Shown piece after piece: positions 16,688-26,640 of a DNA stretch of 64,000 nucleotides. The stretch is from Actinoallomurus purpureus (lineage in GTDB: Bacteria; Actinomycetota; Actinomycetes; Streptosporangiales; Streptosporangiaceae). The notes below the pieces were generated by a model that had not been told where the DNA came from, did no database searches, and saw nothing but the letters and a program-made list of their open reading frames with translations. Location: the NCBI RefSeq assembly GCF_024055795.1, contig NZ_JAMXMY010000027.1:1-64000 (forward strand), given 5' to 3'. The position numbers and the translations under genes were made by a program. How positions within the stretch are numbered: the stretch's first letter is position 1; each line of letters starts with the position of its first letter.

Positions 16688-17713
16688 TCAGTACACCGGG
16701 TTCCAGCCGTCCGATCCGGCCAGATACCGGGCCGGGGTGTAGGAGGGCGCTTGGGAAGCGCTCAGTTGCGGCCGGTTGGCGTTGACCGCCGCTCCGGCGC
16801 CCGTGTTCGTGTACTCGGAGAAGCGCGCGGTCTTCCACGAGAACCCGGACATGTCCGTCCAGGGGTCGTCACGGACGTGCGCGCCGAGCGTGCACTCGCG
16901 GAACAGCACCTGGCCCACCGCGTTGACGTCGCCGGACGGGTGCCAGGGGCGGCCGAGGTAGACGGACTTGGCGGAGGCGTTGCCGGTCAGCGTCGATCGG
17001 TAGAACAGGAAGCCGTACGGGTTGGTGTTGGTCGTGGCCGCCGCCGTGACGTACCCGTTGTTGGTGGACGAGCCGCGGCTGAGCGAGTGGATCTCCGAGC
17101 GGTCGAACACCGCGGTCCCCCGGCCGAAGATGAAGTCGACGTCGCCCTCGACGTAGGACGTGCGGATGTAGGACCGGCCGACCGTGCTCGTGCTCGCGGT
17201 CCACAGCAGCAGGGTGTCCTGGTTGCCGAGGACGCGCACGTTGTTGAGGACCGCGCGGTCCGCGTTGAGGTCGAGGGCCACCGCCTGCGAGCTCCCGTTC
17301 TTCGCCTCGTCGTAGTCGTTGGCGAAGGTCAGGTTCTCGGCGCGGAAGTCGCTGGCGGACACGGCCACCGTCGCGCTGCCCTGCGTGCCGTATGAGCTCG
17401 CCGCGTGGTTCTCGACGATGACGACCTGGTCCGCGGCCGACCCGAGGCCCTTGAGGGTGACGTGCGTCTTGGCGGACGCGACCGAGACGGTGCCCCGGTA
17501 GGTCCCCGGCTTGATGTCGACCTCGTACGTGCCGGAGCCGTTCGACGGGGCGGCGTCGACGGCGGCCTGGACGGTGGTGAAGTTCCCGCTGCCGTCCTTG
17601 GCCACGGTGACGACCGTGGCCGCCGACGCCGATCCGCCGAACGCCGTCACCGTCGTCAGTGCCAGCGACGACACGACGACCGCCACGGAACCGATGCGTG
17701 GTGTCCGGGGCAT
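16688..17713 (-). CDS. secreted pectinesterase (CE8)
   Basis: 341 residues with a Sec signal (cleavage near GSASA-A). The right-handed beta-helix shows all CE8 signatures: GxYxG-type start near PGTYRG, the Gln-Asp of GNQDTLL, the second catalytic Asp in EGDVDFIFGRGTAVF, and the Arg-Trp of LGRPWHP. It removes methyl groups from homogalacturonan outside the cell, exposing pectate for lyases or calcium binding. It is the first gene of an operon with an expansin-like gene. Together they suggest a plant-associated or litter-degrading lifestyle. No pectate lyase lies in this window. Confidence 0.95.
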   Translation of the reverse strand: MPRTPRIGSVAVVVSSLALTTVTAFGGSASAATVVTVAKDGSGNFTTVQAAVDAAPSNGSGTYEVDIKPGTYRGTVSVASAKTHVTLKGLGSAADQVVIVENHAASSYGTQGSATVAVSASDFRAENLTFANDYDEAKNGSSQAVALDLNADRAVLNNVRVLGNQDTLLLWTASTSTVGRSYIRTSYVEGDVDFIFGRGTAVFDRSEIHSLSRGSSTNNGYVTAAATTNTNPYGFLFYRSTLTGNASAKSVYLGRPWHPSGDVNAVGQVLFRECTLGAHVRDDPWTDMSGFSWKTARFSEYTNTGAGAAVNANRPQLSASQAPSYTPARYLAGSDGWNPVY

Positions 17714-17992
17714 CCCGCCTCCCGAGGGGTCGACCGGGCGGGGCCACCCGGATCAGGAGCAGGTTCCGGCCAGTGGAACGCCGTGTCAAAAACTGGGTTC
17801 GCATCGGCGCTCACGACTCGGCGGTCTCCGGCCATCGCCTCAGGTCACCGGCCCGGTCGGCGGCGGGTCCGCGCTGAAGGTTTCACCGGCCGCCGCCCTG
17901 ATCACTGAGCGGGGGGTCGGCGGTTCTTACGGAATGCGGACGGCTCGCCGTCGTTCCGGGCCGGGCCGCCTCCTCGCGGTTACCGTGCGGAC

Positions 17993-18979
17993 ATGCGCGT
18001 ACTCGTGACCGGCTCCGCCGGGTTCATCGGATCCCACGTCGTCGAGGCGCTCCGGGAGCACGGCCATGACGTGCGCCCGTTCGACCTGCGGTCGGGCGAG
18101 GACGTCCGCGACGCCGCAACCGTCGCGCGGCGTCTCATCGGCGTCGACGCCGTCTGCCACCAGGCGGCCAAGGTCGGACTCGGCGTCGACGTCTCCGACC
18201 TCCCCGCGTACGCCTCCAGCAACGTCCTGGGCACGGCCGTCCTGCTCGCCGAGATGGCCGGGGCGGGCGTACCACGGCTCGTGCTGGCCTCCTCGATGGT
18301 CGTCTACGGCGAGGGCGCCTACGACTGTGCCGCGCACGGCCGGGTACGCCCCGGCCCGCGCGCGGAGAACGACCTGGCCGCCGGGCGGTTCGAGCCGCGC
18401 TGCCCGCTCTGCGGGGCGGTGCTGACGCCCGGCGCCGTCGGCGAGGACGCGCCCGTGGACCCCCGCAACGCCTACGCCGATTCCAAGCTCGCGCAGGAGC
18501 ACCTCGCCGCGTCCTGGGCCCGTACGACCGGGGGAACCGTGATGGCGCTGCGCTACCACAACGTGTACGGGCCGCGGATGCCGCGCGACACCCCGTACGC
18601 GGGGGTCGCGGCGATCTTCCGGTCGGCCCTCGAACGCGGCGAGTCGCCCCGCGTCTTCGAGGACGGCGGGCAGCGTCGCGACTTCGTCCACGTGCGGGAC
18701 GTCGCCCGTGCGAACCTCCTGGCGCTCGAGGCGGCCGGCCCGCGAACCGGGGAGCTGCGGGCGTACAACATCGCCAGCGGCGAGCCTCGCACGGTCGGGG
18801 AGATGGCCGGTGCCCTCGCCAAGGTGTACGGCGGGCCCGATCCCGTCGTGACCGGCGAATACCGGCTGGGCGACGTCCGTCACGTCGTCGCCTCCCCCGG
18901 CCGTGCCCGTACGGAGCTCGGCTTCCACTCCTCGGTCCCCTTCGAGGAGGGCATGACCGAGTTCGTCACCCGCCCCTGA
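17993..18979 (+). CDS. NAD-dependent sugar-nucleotide epimerase/dehydratase
   Basis: 328 residues, extended SDR. Cofactor motif GSAGFIG (7-13), catalytic Y161-xxx-K165 in NAYADSK. Between VVYGEGAY and the catalytic Tyr is an extra segment of about 45 residues with C112, C137 and C140 (RCPLCG). This recalls the insertion seen in dTDP-L-rhamnose 4-epimerase-like enzymes, where it may bind zinc. It probably makes an activated sugar; the GT2, CofC-like and methyltransferase genes downstream could be its partners. It has its own promoter region, divergent from the pectinesterase. Confidence 0.85.
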   Translation: MRVLVTGSAGFIGSHVVEALREHGHDVRPFDLRSGEDVRDAATVARRLIGVDAVCHQAAKVGLGVDVSDLPAYASSNVLGTAVLLAEMAGAGVPRLVLASSMVVYGEGAYDCAAHGRVRPGPRAENDLAAGRFEPRCPLCGAVLTPGAVGEDAPVDPRNAYADSKLAQEHLAASWARTTGGTVMALRYHNVYGPRMPRDTPYAGVAAIFRSALERGESPRVFEDGGQRRDFVHVRDVARANLLALEAAGPRTGELRAYNIASGEPRTVGEMAGALAKVYGGPDPVVTGEYRLGDVRHVVASPGRARTELGFHSSVPFEEGMTEFVTRP

Positions 18980-19030
18980 GCCCCGTCGACGTCGACGAGC
19001 CGACACGGACGGGCTTCGACCCGGCCAGCA

Positions 19031-19092
19031 CGGGCCGGTCGGCGCGGGCCGGTCGACGCGGGCCGGTCGACGCGGGCCGGTCGACGCGGGCT
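19031..19092. repeat. 14-bp tandem repeat, four copies
   Basis: Unit CGGGCCGGTCGACG repeats four times head to tail (first copy has GGCG at its end) and a fifth begins as CGGGCT. It fills the gap between the epimerase and kinase 3' ends. It could be a slippage product or a terminator-like structure. Confidence 0.7.
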
Positions 19093-19302
19093 AGGCGGGC
19101 AGTCCGGCGCCGGCCGTTTACGTCAGAGGGTCGACCCTAGGCCGGTGGGCGAGCAGGATGCTCGGTGAACGTACAGACCGCAGGGTCTTCCGTCCGCTAT
19201 GGGCTGGATCGGCCCGCCCTTTCCCGAGCCCTCCGCTCGGACGCGGGCGGGCGATCAGACGCCGATCCGACGCCGGACGACGAAGCGGCAGGCTGCTTCG
19301 GG

Positions 19303-20430
19303 TCAGACGCCGAGGGGGAGGCGGACCACGAAGCGGCAGCCGGAGCCCGCGTTCGACACGCCGATCTCCCCCGCGTGGGCCTCGACGATGCCGCGGGCGA
19401 TGGCCAGGCCGAGCCCGGCTCCGCCGCCCGGCGTCCGCGCGGCCTCGCCGCGGAACGCCACGTCGAACAGGCGCGGCAGGTCCGCGTCCGGGATCCCGCC
19501 GCAGGCGTCGGACACCGTGACGTACGCCATGCCCTCCTCGGCTCCCGCGACGATCTCCACGCCGCCGTCCTCCGGGGTGTGCCGGATGGCGTTGACCACC
19601 AGGTTGCGCAGGGCCCGGCCGAGTTCGGCCGCGTCCACCTCGACGGGAAGGACGCCCTGCGCCTGCCCGCGCAGCCGTACGCCCTTGGCCCGCGCGAGGG
19701 GCTCCGTCCCCGCGACCGTCTCCGACACCAGGTCGCCGAGGCCCACCCGCTGCCGGGACAGCCGCAGCGCCCCGGCGTGGATCCGGGACAGCTCGAACAG
19801 GTCGTCGACCATCGTGGTGAGCCGGTCGGTCTCCGCCCGCATCTGCGCGTGGTACTGGCGGACGGTCCCCGCGTCGGCCACGACCTCGTCCTCCAGCGCC
19901 TCGGCCATGGCCCGCAGCCCGGCCAGCGGCGTGCGCAGGTCGTGGCTGACCCAGGCGACCAGCTCGCGGCGGCTGGACTCCAGGGCGCGTTCGCGGGCGC
20001 GGGCCGCGTCGAGGCGCTCGTACGCGGCGGACAGCTCGGTGCCGAGCTCGGCGAGTTCGGCGGGCAGCCGGCGCTCCGGCGGGCCGAACCTTCCGGTCTC
20101 CCCCGCCTGCCGCACGGACACCAGCAGCGAACGCGTGCCACCGATCAGCCGGTGGCCCAGCAGCAGCGACACCCCGAGCCCGACGAGTCCACCGATCACG
20201 GTGACCGTGAGCGCGACGGACCGGTCGTGGTCGCTGATCAGCATCTTCAGGGTGATCGCCACGATGCCGGCCACGGTGGCCAGGACGGTCGCGGCCGAGA
20301 CGACGGCCAGCAGGGCGGCGATGGAACGCCCGCGCAGCGCGTACAACGCCGAGACGCCGACCGCCCCGACGAGCAGCGCGGCACCGGCGGCGTACGCCAC
20401 CACCTCGACGAACGCGTTGAAAGGGATCAT
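19303..20430 (-). CDS. sensor histidine kinase
   Basis: 375 residues. Three or four membrane helices lie in the first 95 residues with very short loops, then a HAMP-like linker (HRLIGGTRSLLVSVRQAGE), a coiled region, the phosphoacceptor in VSHDLRTPL, an N box (LRNLVVNAIRHTP) and a catalytic lid GGAGLGLAIARGIVEAH. With no external sensor domain, it probably reads the membrane or a partner protein. The start overlaps the regulator stop by ATGA. Likely controls the adjoining polytopic membrane protein gene and the divergent GT2 operon. Confidence 0.93.
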   Translation of the reverse strand: MIPFNAFVEVVAYAAGAALLVGAVGVSALYALRGRSIAALLAVVSAATVLATVAGIVAITLKMLISDHDRSVALTVTVIGGLVGLGVSLLLGHRLIGGTRSLLVSVRQAGETGRFGPPERRLPAELAELGTELSAAYERLDAARARERALESSRRELVAWVSHDLRTPLAGLRAMAEALEDEVVADAGTVRQYHAQMRAETDRLTTMVDDLFELSRIHAGALRLSRQRVGLGDLVSETVAGTEPLARAKGVRLRGQAQGVLPVEVDAAELGRALRNLVVNAIRHTPEDGGVEIVAGAEEGMAYVTVSDACGGIPDADLPRLFDVAFRGEAARTPGGGAGLGLAIARGIVEAHAGEIGVSNAGSGCRFVVRLPLGV

Positions 20431-21118
20431 GTGAGCGGCTCGAATCGGTAGCCGACGCCCCAGACGGTGAGGATCCGCCGGGGCGCGGTGGGGTCTTGTT
20501 CGATCTTCTCTCTCAGCCGTCGGACGTGGACGGTGACCGTCGACGAGTCGCCGAACTCCCAGCCCCAGACCTTCTGGAGCAGGTCCAGGCGGGTGAACGC
20601 CTGCCGGGGATGTCGCATCAGGAACGCCAGCAGGTCGAACTCCCGTGCCGTCAGGGAGATCTCCTCGCCGCCGAGCCGCACCTCGTGGGCGGCGGCGTCC
20701 ACGGTCAGGTCGCCGTCGGTGATCGTCTCACCGACCGGCGCGAGCGCGCCGCGCGCCCTGCGCAGGACGGACTTCACGCGCAGGGCCAGCTCACGCGGGC
20801 TGAACGGCTTCGTGACATAGTCATCGGCGCCCATCTCCAGCCCGATCAGCCGCTCGGTCTCCTCACCCAGCGCGGTCAGCATGACGATCGGCACCGGCCG
20901 GCGTTCGCGGAGCCGCCGGCACACCTCCAGCCCGTCGATGCCGGGCAGCATGAGGTCGAGGACGACGAGGTCCGGGGGCCGCTCCTCGGCGGCGCGCAGC
21001 GCGGCGTACCCGTCGGCGACGCAGACGACCTCGTGCCCGTCGCGGACGAGGTACCGGGACACCACGTCGGCGACGGTCGGATCGTCGTCGACGACGAGCA
21101 CGCGCCCGGTCTCGGAAC

Positions 21119-21134
<16 letters not shown>
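20427..21134 (-). CDS. OmpR-family response regulator
   Basis: 235 residues. Receiver motifs: VDDDP, LVVLDLMLPG (phosphoacceptor) and DDYVTKPFSP. The winged helix ends in VHVRRLREKIEQDP and the wing GVGYRFEPL. Three starts are possible (GTG 21134, ATG 21125, GTG 21122). 21134 has the best ribosome site (AGGGA five bases upstream), while 21122 gives a classic GTGA overlap with the upstream gene's stop. Operon order on this strand: membrane protein, regulator, kinase. Confidence 0.93.
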
Positions 21135-22687
<1,553 letters not shown>

Positions 22688-22780
22688 CCCTTCACACTAG
22701 GGCTGACCAGTGCCGATGCGCCGGACACGTCATCACTCCGTAAGGGTTGGGCACGGGGTTCCCGGCGTAGCGTCAGGAAC

Positions 22781-23437
22781 ATGATCGACGTCGTACTGCC
22801 CTGCCTCGACGAGGCCGCCGCCCTGCCCTGGGTGCTGACGCGGATGCCCGAGGGCTTTCGCCCGATCGTGGTCGACAACGGATCGGCCGACGGCTCCGCC
22901 GAGGTCGCCGCCGCCCACGGCGCGCTGGTCGTCCACGAGCCGCGCCGCGGCTTCGGCGCCGCCTGCCATACCGGGCTGCTGGCCGCGACCGGCGACATCG
23001 TCTGCTTCATGGACGCGGACGCCTCCCTCGACCCCGCCGACCTGACCAGGGTCGTCGGTCTCCTGGCGAGCACCGCCGCGGAGAACGACGGCCCGGACGG
23101 GGCCGACCTCGTGCTCGGCCGGCGGCGCCCGGTGTCGCTCCGCGCGTGGCCGCCGCACGCCCGGCTCGGCAACGCCGTCGTCGCGCGCCGCGCGGGCCTG
23201 CGCGACCTCGGCCCGATGCGGGCGGCCCGGCGGACCCGCCTGCTCGACCTGGGCCTCACCGACCGGCGATCCGGGTATCCACTGGAGATGGTGCTGCGCG
23301 CCCGCTCCCGGGCCTGGCTGATCGCCGAGACGGACGTCGCCTACCACCCGCGTACGGGCCGTTCCAAGGTGACCGGCACCGTCCGGGGCACGCTGCGGGC
23401 CGTCCGCGACATGCGGCGCGTGCTGGAGACGGTATGA
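22781..23437 (+). CDS. family 2 glycosyltransferase
   Basis: 218 residues, a compact GT-A fold. MIDVVLPCLDEAAALPW starts the nucleotide-binding unit; VVDNGSADGSAE and the DxD-like MDADASLD are GT2 marks. No C-terminal membrane helices, so it is a soluble polyprenyl-phosphate glycosyltransferase-like enzyme (DPM1 or GtrB type). The ATG follows AGGAAC. First gene of five that overlap in series, divergent from the membrane protein/TCS operon. Donor and acceptor unknown. Confidence 0.88.
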   Translation: MIDVVLPCLDEAAALPWVLTRMPEGFRPIVVDNGSADGSAEVAAAHGALVVHEPRRGFGAACHTGLLAATGDIVCFMDADASLDPADLTRVVGLLASTAAENDGPDGADLVLGRRRPVSLRAWPPHARLGNAVVARRAGLRDLGPMRAARRTRLLDLGLTDRRSGYPLEMVLRARSRAWLIAETDVAYHPRTGRSKVTGTVRGTLRAVRDMRRVLETV

Positions 23438-24138
23438 CGACGCCCGTACGACCCGCTGACGACGCCGTCGGCGGTATGACGACGCTACTGGTCATCGCCA
23501 AGGAACCGGTGCCCGGCCGGGTCAAGACCCGGCTCACCCCGCCGTACACGCCCGCACAGGCGGCGGCGCTGGCGGAGGCGGCGCTGGCCGACACGCTCGC
23601 CGCCGTCGCGGCGACCCCGGCGGCACGGCGCGTGCTCGTCCTCGCCGGGCGCGCGGGGCGGTGGCTGCCGGAGGGGTTCGAAGTGATCCCGCAGCGGGGC
23701 GGCGGCCTGGACGAGCGGCTCGCGAACGCCTTCCACGACGCTGGCGGGCCCGCCGTCCTGGTCGGCATGGACACGCCCCAGGTCACCCCGGCGGCGCTCA
23801 CCCGGGCGGCCCAGAGCCTCGACGACGGCGACGCGGTGTTCGGCCCGGCCGCCGACGGCGGGTTCTGGCTGCTGGGCCTGCGGGAGCCGGCTCCCCGCCT
23901 GTTCCTCGGCGTGCCGATGTCCCGCCCGGACACCGGTGCGCATCTGCGCGCCCGGCTGCGCGGCCTGCGGGTCACGACCCTCGGCACGCTGACCGACGTG
24001 GACACCGCCGCCGACGCCGTACGGGTGGCGGCGCAGGCGCCCGGCACCCGGTTCGCCGCCGCACTCGCCGGCATCGGCCGGGCCGAGGGCCCGCACGAAC
24101 CAGTGGGCAGCGACCCGGCACAGGGAGGCGCGCGATGA
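23434..24138 (+). CDS. TIGR04282/DUF2064 transferase (CofC/MobA-like)
   Basis: 234 residues. VIAKEPVPGRVKTRL is the phosphate-binding start of the TIGR04282 (DUF2064) family, GT-A-fold proteins related to CofC and MobA nucleotidyltransferases. VGMDTPQVTPA and PAADGGFWLLGL are further marks. The start overlaps the GT2 stop by ATGA; an in-frame ATG at 23476 sits closer to the conserved start and is the alternative. In many bacteria this family stands next to a GT2 gene, as here, for synthesis of an unknown glycolipid or sugar. Activity inferred only from fold. Confidence 0.85.
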   Translation: MTTPVRPADDAVGGMTTLLVIAKEPVPGRVKTRLTPPYTPAQAAALAEAALADTLAAVAATPAARRVLVLAGRAGRWLPEGFEVIPQRGGGLDERLANAFHDAGGPAVLVGMDTPQVTPAALTRAAQSLDDGDAVFGPAADGGFWLLGLREPAPRLFLGVPMSRPDTGAHLRARLRGLRVTTLGTLTDVDTAADAVRVAAQAPGTRFAAALAGIGRAEGPHEPVGSDPAQGGAR

Positions 24139-24749
24139 TCGGCGGGCTGTACGAAGGTTCGCTCGCCGGTCTCGGATCGGTGCGGATCGAGCACGCCGAC
24201 GGACGGCGGGAACCCCTGCCGGTGGACCAGTGGTGCGACGGGCGGCCCGGTGACGACGCCCTGCTGGACCGCTGCGCCGGGCCGACGCTCGACGTGGGAT
24301 CCGGCCCGGGGCGGCTCACCGTCGCGCTCGCCGAGCGCGGGCTGCCCGCGCTCGGCATCGACGTCACGCCGTACGCCGTCGAGATGACGCGGGCGGCGGG
24401 CGGTCTGGCGCTGCTCCGCGACGTGTTCGACCACGTCCCGGGCGCCGGGCGGTGGGAGACGGTGCTGCTGGCCGACGGCAACATCGGCATCGGCGGCGAC
24501 CCTCCGGCGCTTCTGCGCCGCGTCGAGGCCCTGCTGCATCGGCGGGGCCGCGCGATCGTCGAACTCGGCGCGACGACGCGCACCGAGTGGGTGCGGCTCC
24601 GCGACGCACGGCAGGTGAGCGACTGGTTCCGCTGGTCGCACGTTGCCCGCGACGCGATCGGCGCGTACGCGGAGGAGGCCGGCCTGCGGGTGGCCGAGAT
24701 CTGGACGGAGGCCGGGCGATGGTTCGCCGACCTGACCCCACCGGGCTGA
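24135..24749 (+). CDS. class I SAM-dependent methyltransferase
   Basis: 204 residues. The SAM motif I is LDVGSGPGRLTVAL (about 52-65), acidic end of strand 2 in GIDVTPYAV, and motif post-I at LLADGNIGIGG. Starts inside the previous stop (ATGA). Such small methyltransferases modify small molecules; the substrate is probably the product of the GT2/CofC-like pair. The 3' end overlaps the next gene by 31 bp. Confidence 0.87.
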   Translation: MIGGLYEGSLAGLGSVRIEHADGRREPLPVDQWCDGRPGDDALLDRCAGPTLDVGSGPGRLTVALAERGLPALGIDVTPYAVEMTRAAGGLALLRDVFDHVPGAGRWETVLLADGNIGIGGDPPALLRRVEALLHRRGRAIVELGATTRTEWVRLRDARQVSDWFRWSHVARDAIGAYAEEAGLRVAEIWTEAGRWFADLTPPG

Positions 24750-25915
24750 TCGCCGCTCTCCGAGAGTCGATCCCCGCCCGGCTGATCGCCGCTCTCGGAC
24801 GGTCGATCCACCGCGAACGCGACGAGCGCGCGGAGCGGACCGCCGCGTGGCTCGGCGTGTGGCTCGGCATCAGCTTCACCGTGGCGTTCGTCACCGGGCT
24901 GATCAGCCATTTCATGCAGCATCCGCCGGGGTGGGCGGTCTGGCCGTCGCGGCCGGTCGGCCTCTACCGCCTCACCCAGGGCGTCCATGTGATCGGTGGC
25001 CTGGCCACGATCCCCCTCCTGCTCGCCAAACTGTGGACGGTCTACCCGAAGCTGTGGCAGTGGCCGCCGGTGCGCTCGGCCGGGCACGCGCTCGAACGGG
25101 CCCTGGTCCTCCCGCTGGTCGGCGGCGCGCTGTTCCAGCTCGTCACCGGCCTGTTCAACATCGCGTACTTCTATCCGTTCCCGTTCTTCTTCCCGGCGGC
25201 GCACTACTGGACGGCCTACATCGTCTACGGCGCGCTCGTCATCCACGTCGCCAACGAGTGGGCCAAGGTCCGTGGGCTGCGCAGGTCCGGATCCGCGGGC
25301 GGCGCGGCCGCCCGGCCCATGGGGCCGTCGCGCCGGGGTTTCCTCGCGACCGTCGCGGGGGCGTGCGGCCTGGTCGGGCTCACGACCGTCGGGGAGACGT
25401 TCACCCCGCTCGGCGGGCTCGCGCTCCTCGCTCCGCGCCGGCCGGGCGTGGGACCGCAACGGCTGCCGGTGAACAAGACGGCGGCGGCCGCCGGCATCAC
25501 CCCGGATCCGGACTGGCGGCTCGCCGTCACCGGGGACGTCGCGCGTGAGCTGTCCCTCTCCCTCGCCGACCTGCGGGCCATGCCCCGCCACGTCGTACGG
25601 CTGCCGATCGCGTGCGTCGAGGGCTGGAGCGCGGAGGCGACCTGGGCCGGGGTACGGCTCCGCGACGTGCTCCACGCGGCGGGCGTCGACGCCGGCGTAC
25701 GCGTCCGGGTGGAATCTCTCGAAGCAGGGGGGCGGTACCGGACCTCCGAGGTGGACCCGCCGCACTGGCACGACGAACTCACGCTCCTCGCCCTGGACCT
25801 GAACGGAGAGCCGCTGTCGCTCGACCACGGGTATCCCTGCCGGCTCATCGCCCCCGACCGCCCCGGCGTGCTGCAGACCAAGTGGATCGCCCGGCTGGTG
25901 GTGCACCGGCCGTGA
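24719..25915 (+). CDS. molybdopterin oxidoreductase fused to a cytochrome b-like membrane domain
   Basis: 398 residues. Four membrane helices (about 44-180) carry several His (64, 67, 90, 123, 162, 176) that can ligate haem. A twin-arginine-like PSRRGFLATVAG motif follows at 203-214 with a fifth helix, then a sulfite-oxidase-type Mo domain (about 240-398) whose Cys in PIACVEGWS (C299) is the expected Mo ligand. This layout matches actinobacterial Mo proteins in which Sec inserts the first helices and Tat exports the folded cofactor domain. The ATG follows GGAGG with 7-bp spacing. It would oxidise or reduce a small substrate outside the cell and pass electrons through the haem domain. Confidence 0.88.
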   Translation: MVRRPDPTGLIAALRESIPARLIAALGRSIHRERDERAERTAAWLGVWLGISFTVAFVTGLISHFMQHPPGWAVWPSRPVGLYRLTQGVHVIGGLATIPLLLAKLWTVYPKLWQWPPVRSAGHALERALVLPLVGGALFQLVTGLFNIAYFYPFPFFFPAAHYWTAYIVYGALVIHVANEWAKVRGLRRSGSAGGAAARPMGPSRRGFLATVAGACGLVGLTTVGETFTPLGGLALLAPRRPGVGPQRLPVNKTAAAAGITPDPDWRLAVTGDVARELSLSLADLRAMPRHVVRLPIACVEGWSAEATWAGVRLRDVLHAAGVDAGVRVRVESLEAGGRYRTSEVDPPHWHDELTLLALDLNGEPLSLDHGYPCRLIAPDRPGVLQTKWIARLVVHRP

Positions 25916-26337
25916 GAGGACGACTGATCGCCTACGGCTTCGGCGCCACGTTGATCGGCGTCGGCGGCATCGGACTGCTGCGCGACGCCGCCGAAACGCG
26001 CCCGGCGGGCTGGCTGGTCTGGTTCGCGGGCGCGGCGCTCACGCACGACCTGCTGCTGGCCCCACTCGTGCTGGGCGCGGCGTTGCTGACCGGACGGCTG
26101 CCGGAACCGTACCGCCGGCCGGTCCGGGTGTCGCTGGTGCTCGCGGCCTGTGTCTCAGCGGTCGCGCTGCCGATGGTGCTCGGACTCGGCAACCGGGCCG
26201 GCGACCCGTCGCGGCTGCCCCGGGCGTACGGCGCCGACCTGGCGATCATCCTCGCCCTGATCGGCCTGGCGGGCGCCCTCGCCGTGGCGGTGAGCGCGGT
26301 ACGGGTCAGACGAGGACGTTCCCGCCGTCCGCGGTGA
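25912..26337 (+). CDS. small four-helix membrane protein
   Basis: 141 residues from a GTG overlapping the oxidoreductase stop (GTGA). Four hydrophobic segments (about 3-20, 30-50, 62-82, 103-123) with HD in ALTHDLLLAPLVLG and a basic tail. No known domain recognised. Its strict coupling suggests an electron-transfer or assembly partner of the Mo protein. Last gene of the five-gene operon. Confidence 0.75.
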   Translation: MRGRLIAYGFGATLIGVGGIGLLRDAAETRPAGWLVWFAGAALTHDLLLAPLVLGAALLTGRLPEPYRRPVRVSLVLAACVSAVALPMVLGLGNRAGDPSRLPRAYGADLAIILALIGLAGALAVAVSAVRVRRGRSRRPR

Positions 26338-26395
26338 GGACCGTGCCGGTGGCGGCGGCGACCCGTCACCGGCTCACTGCCGCGTCCCGGCGGGC

Positions 26396-26629
26396 TCAGT
26401 GCAACTGCGGGACGATCAGGTAGATGCCGTAACAGACGATCAGAGCGCACGCGAGGAAGCAGAGCCCCGCCGCCACGGTGGCGAGCGTCCCCGCCTGTCT
26501 CCGGTCGGCGCCCGCGGCCGGGCGTACCGACCAGGCGAGGACGCCCACTGCGAAGATCACAACGATCGCGACGCCGACGGCGAACGCGACGACGGCCACC
26601 TCTCCGAGAGCGGTCCACTTGATGTTCAT
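26396..26629 (-). CDS. small two-helix membrane protein
   Basis: 77 residues with two membrane helices (about 8-30 and 48-72) separated by a short basic loop (ADRRQ). The ATG follows AAAGGTGG with correct spacing. It starts 11 bp after the Pit transporter gene and is therefore in the same operon. Small membrane genes in this position are common behind actinomycete Pit genes; an accessory role is inferred. Confidence 0.75.
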   Translation of the reverse strand: MNIKWTALGEVAVVAFAVGVAIVVIFAVGVLAWSVRPAAGADRRQAGTLATVAAGLCFLACALIVCYGIYLIVPQLH

Positions 26630-26640
26630 CGCGCCACCTT

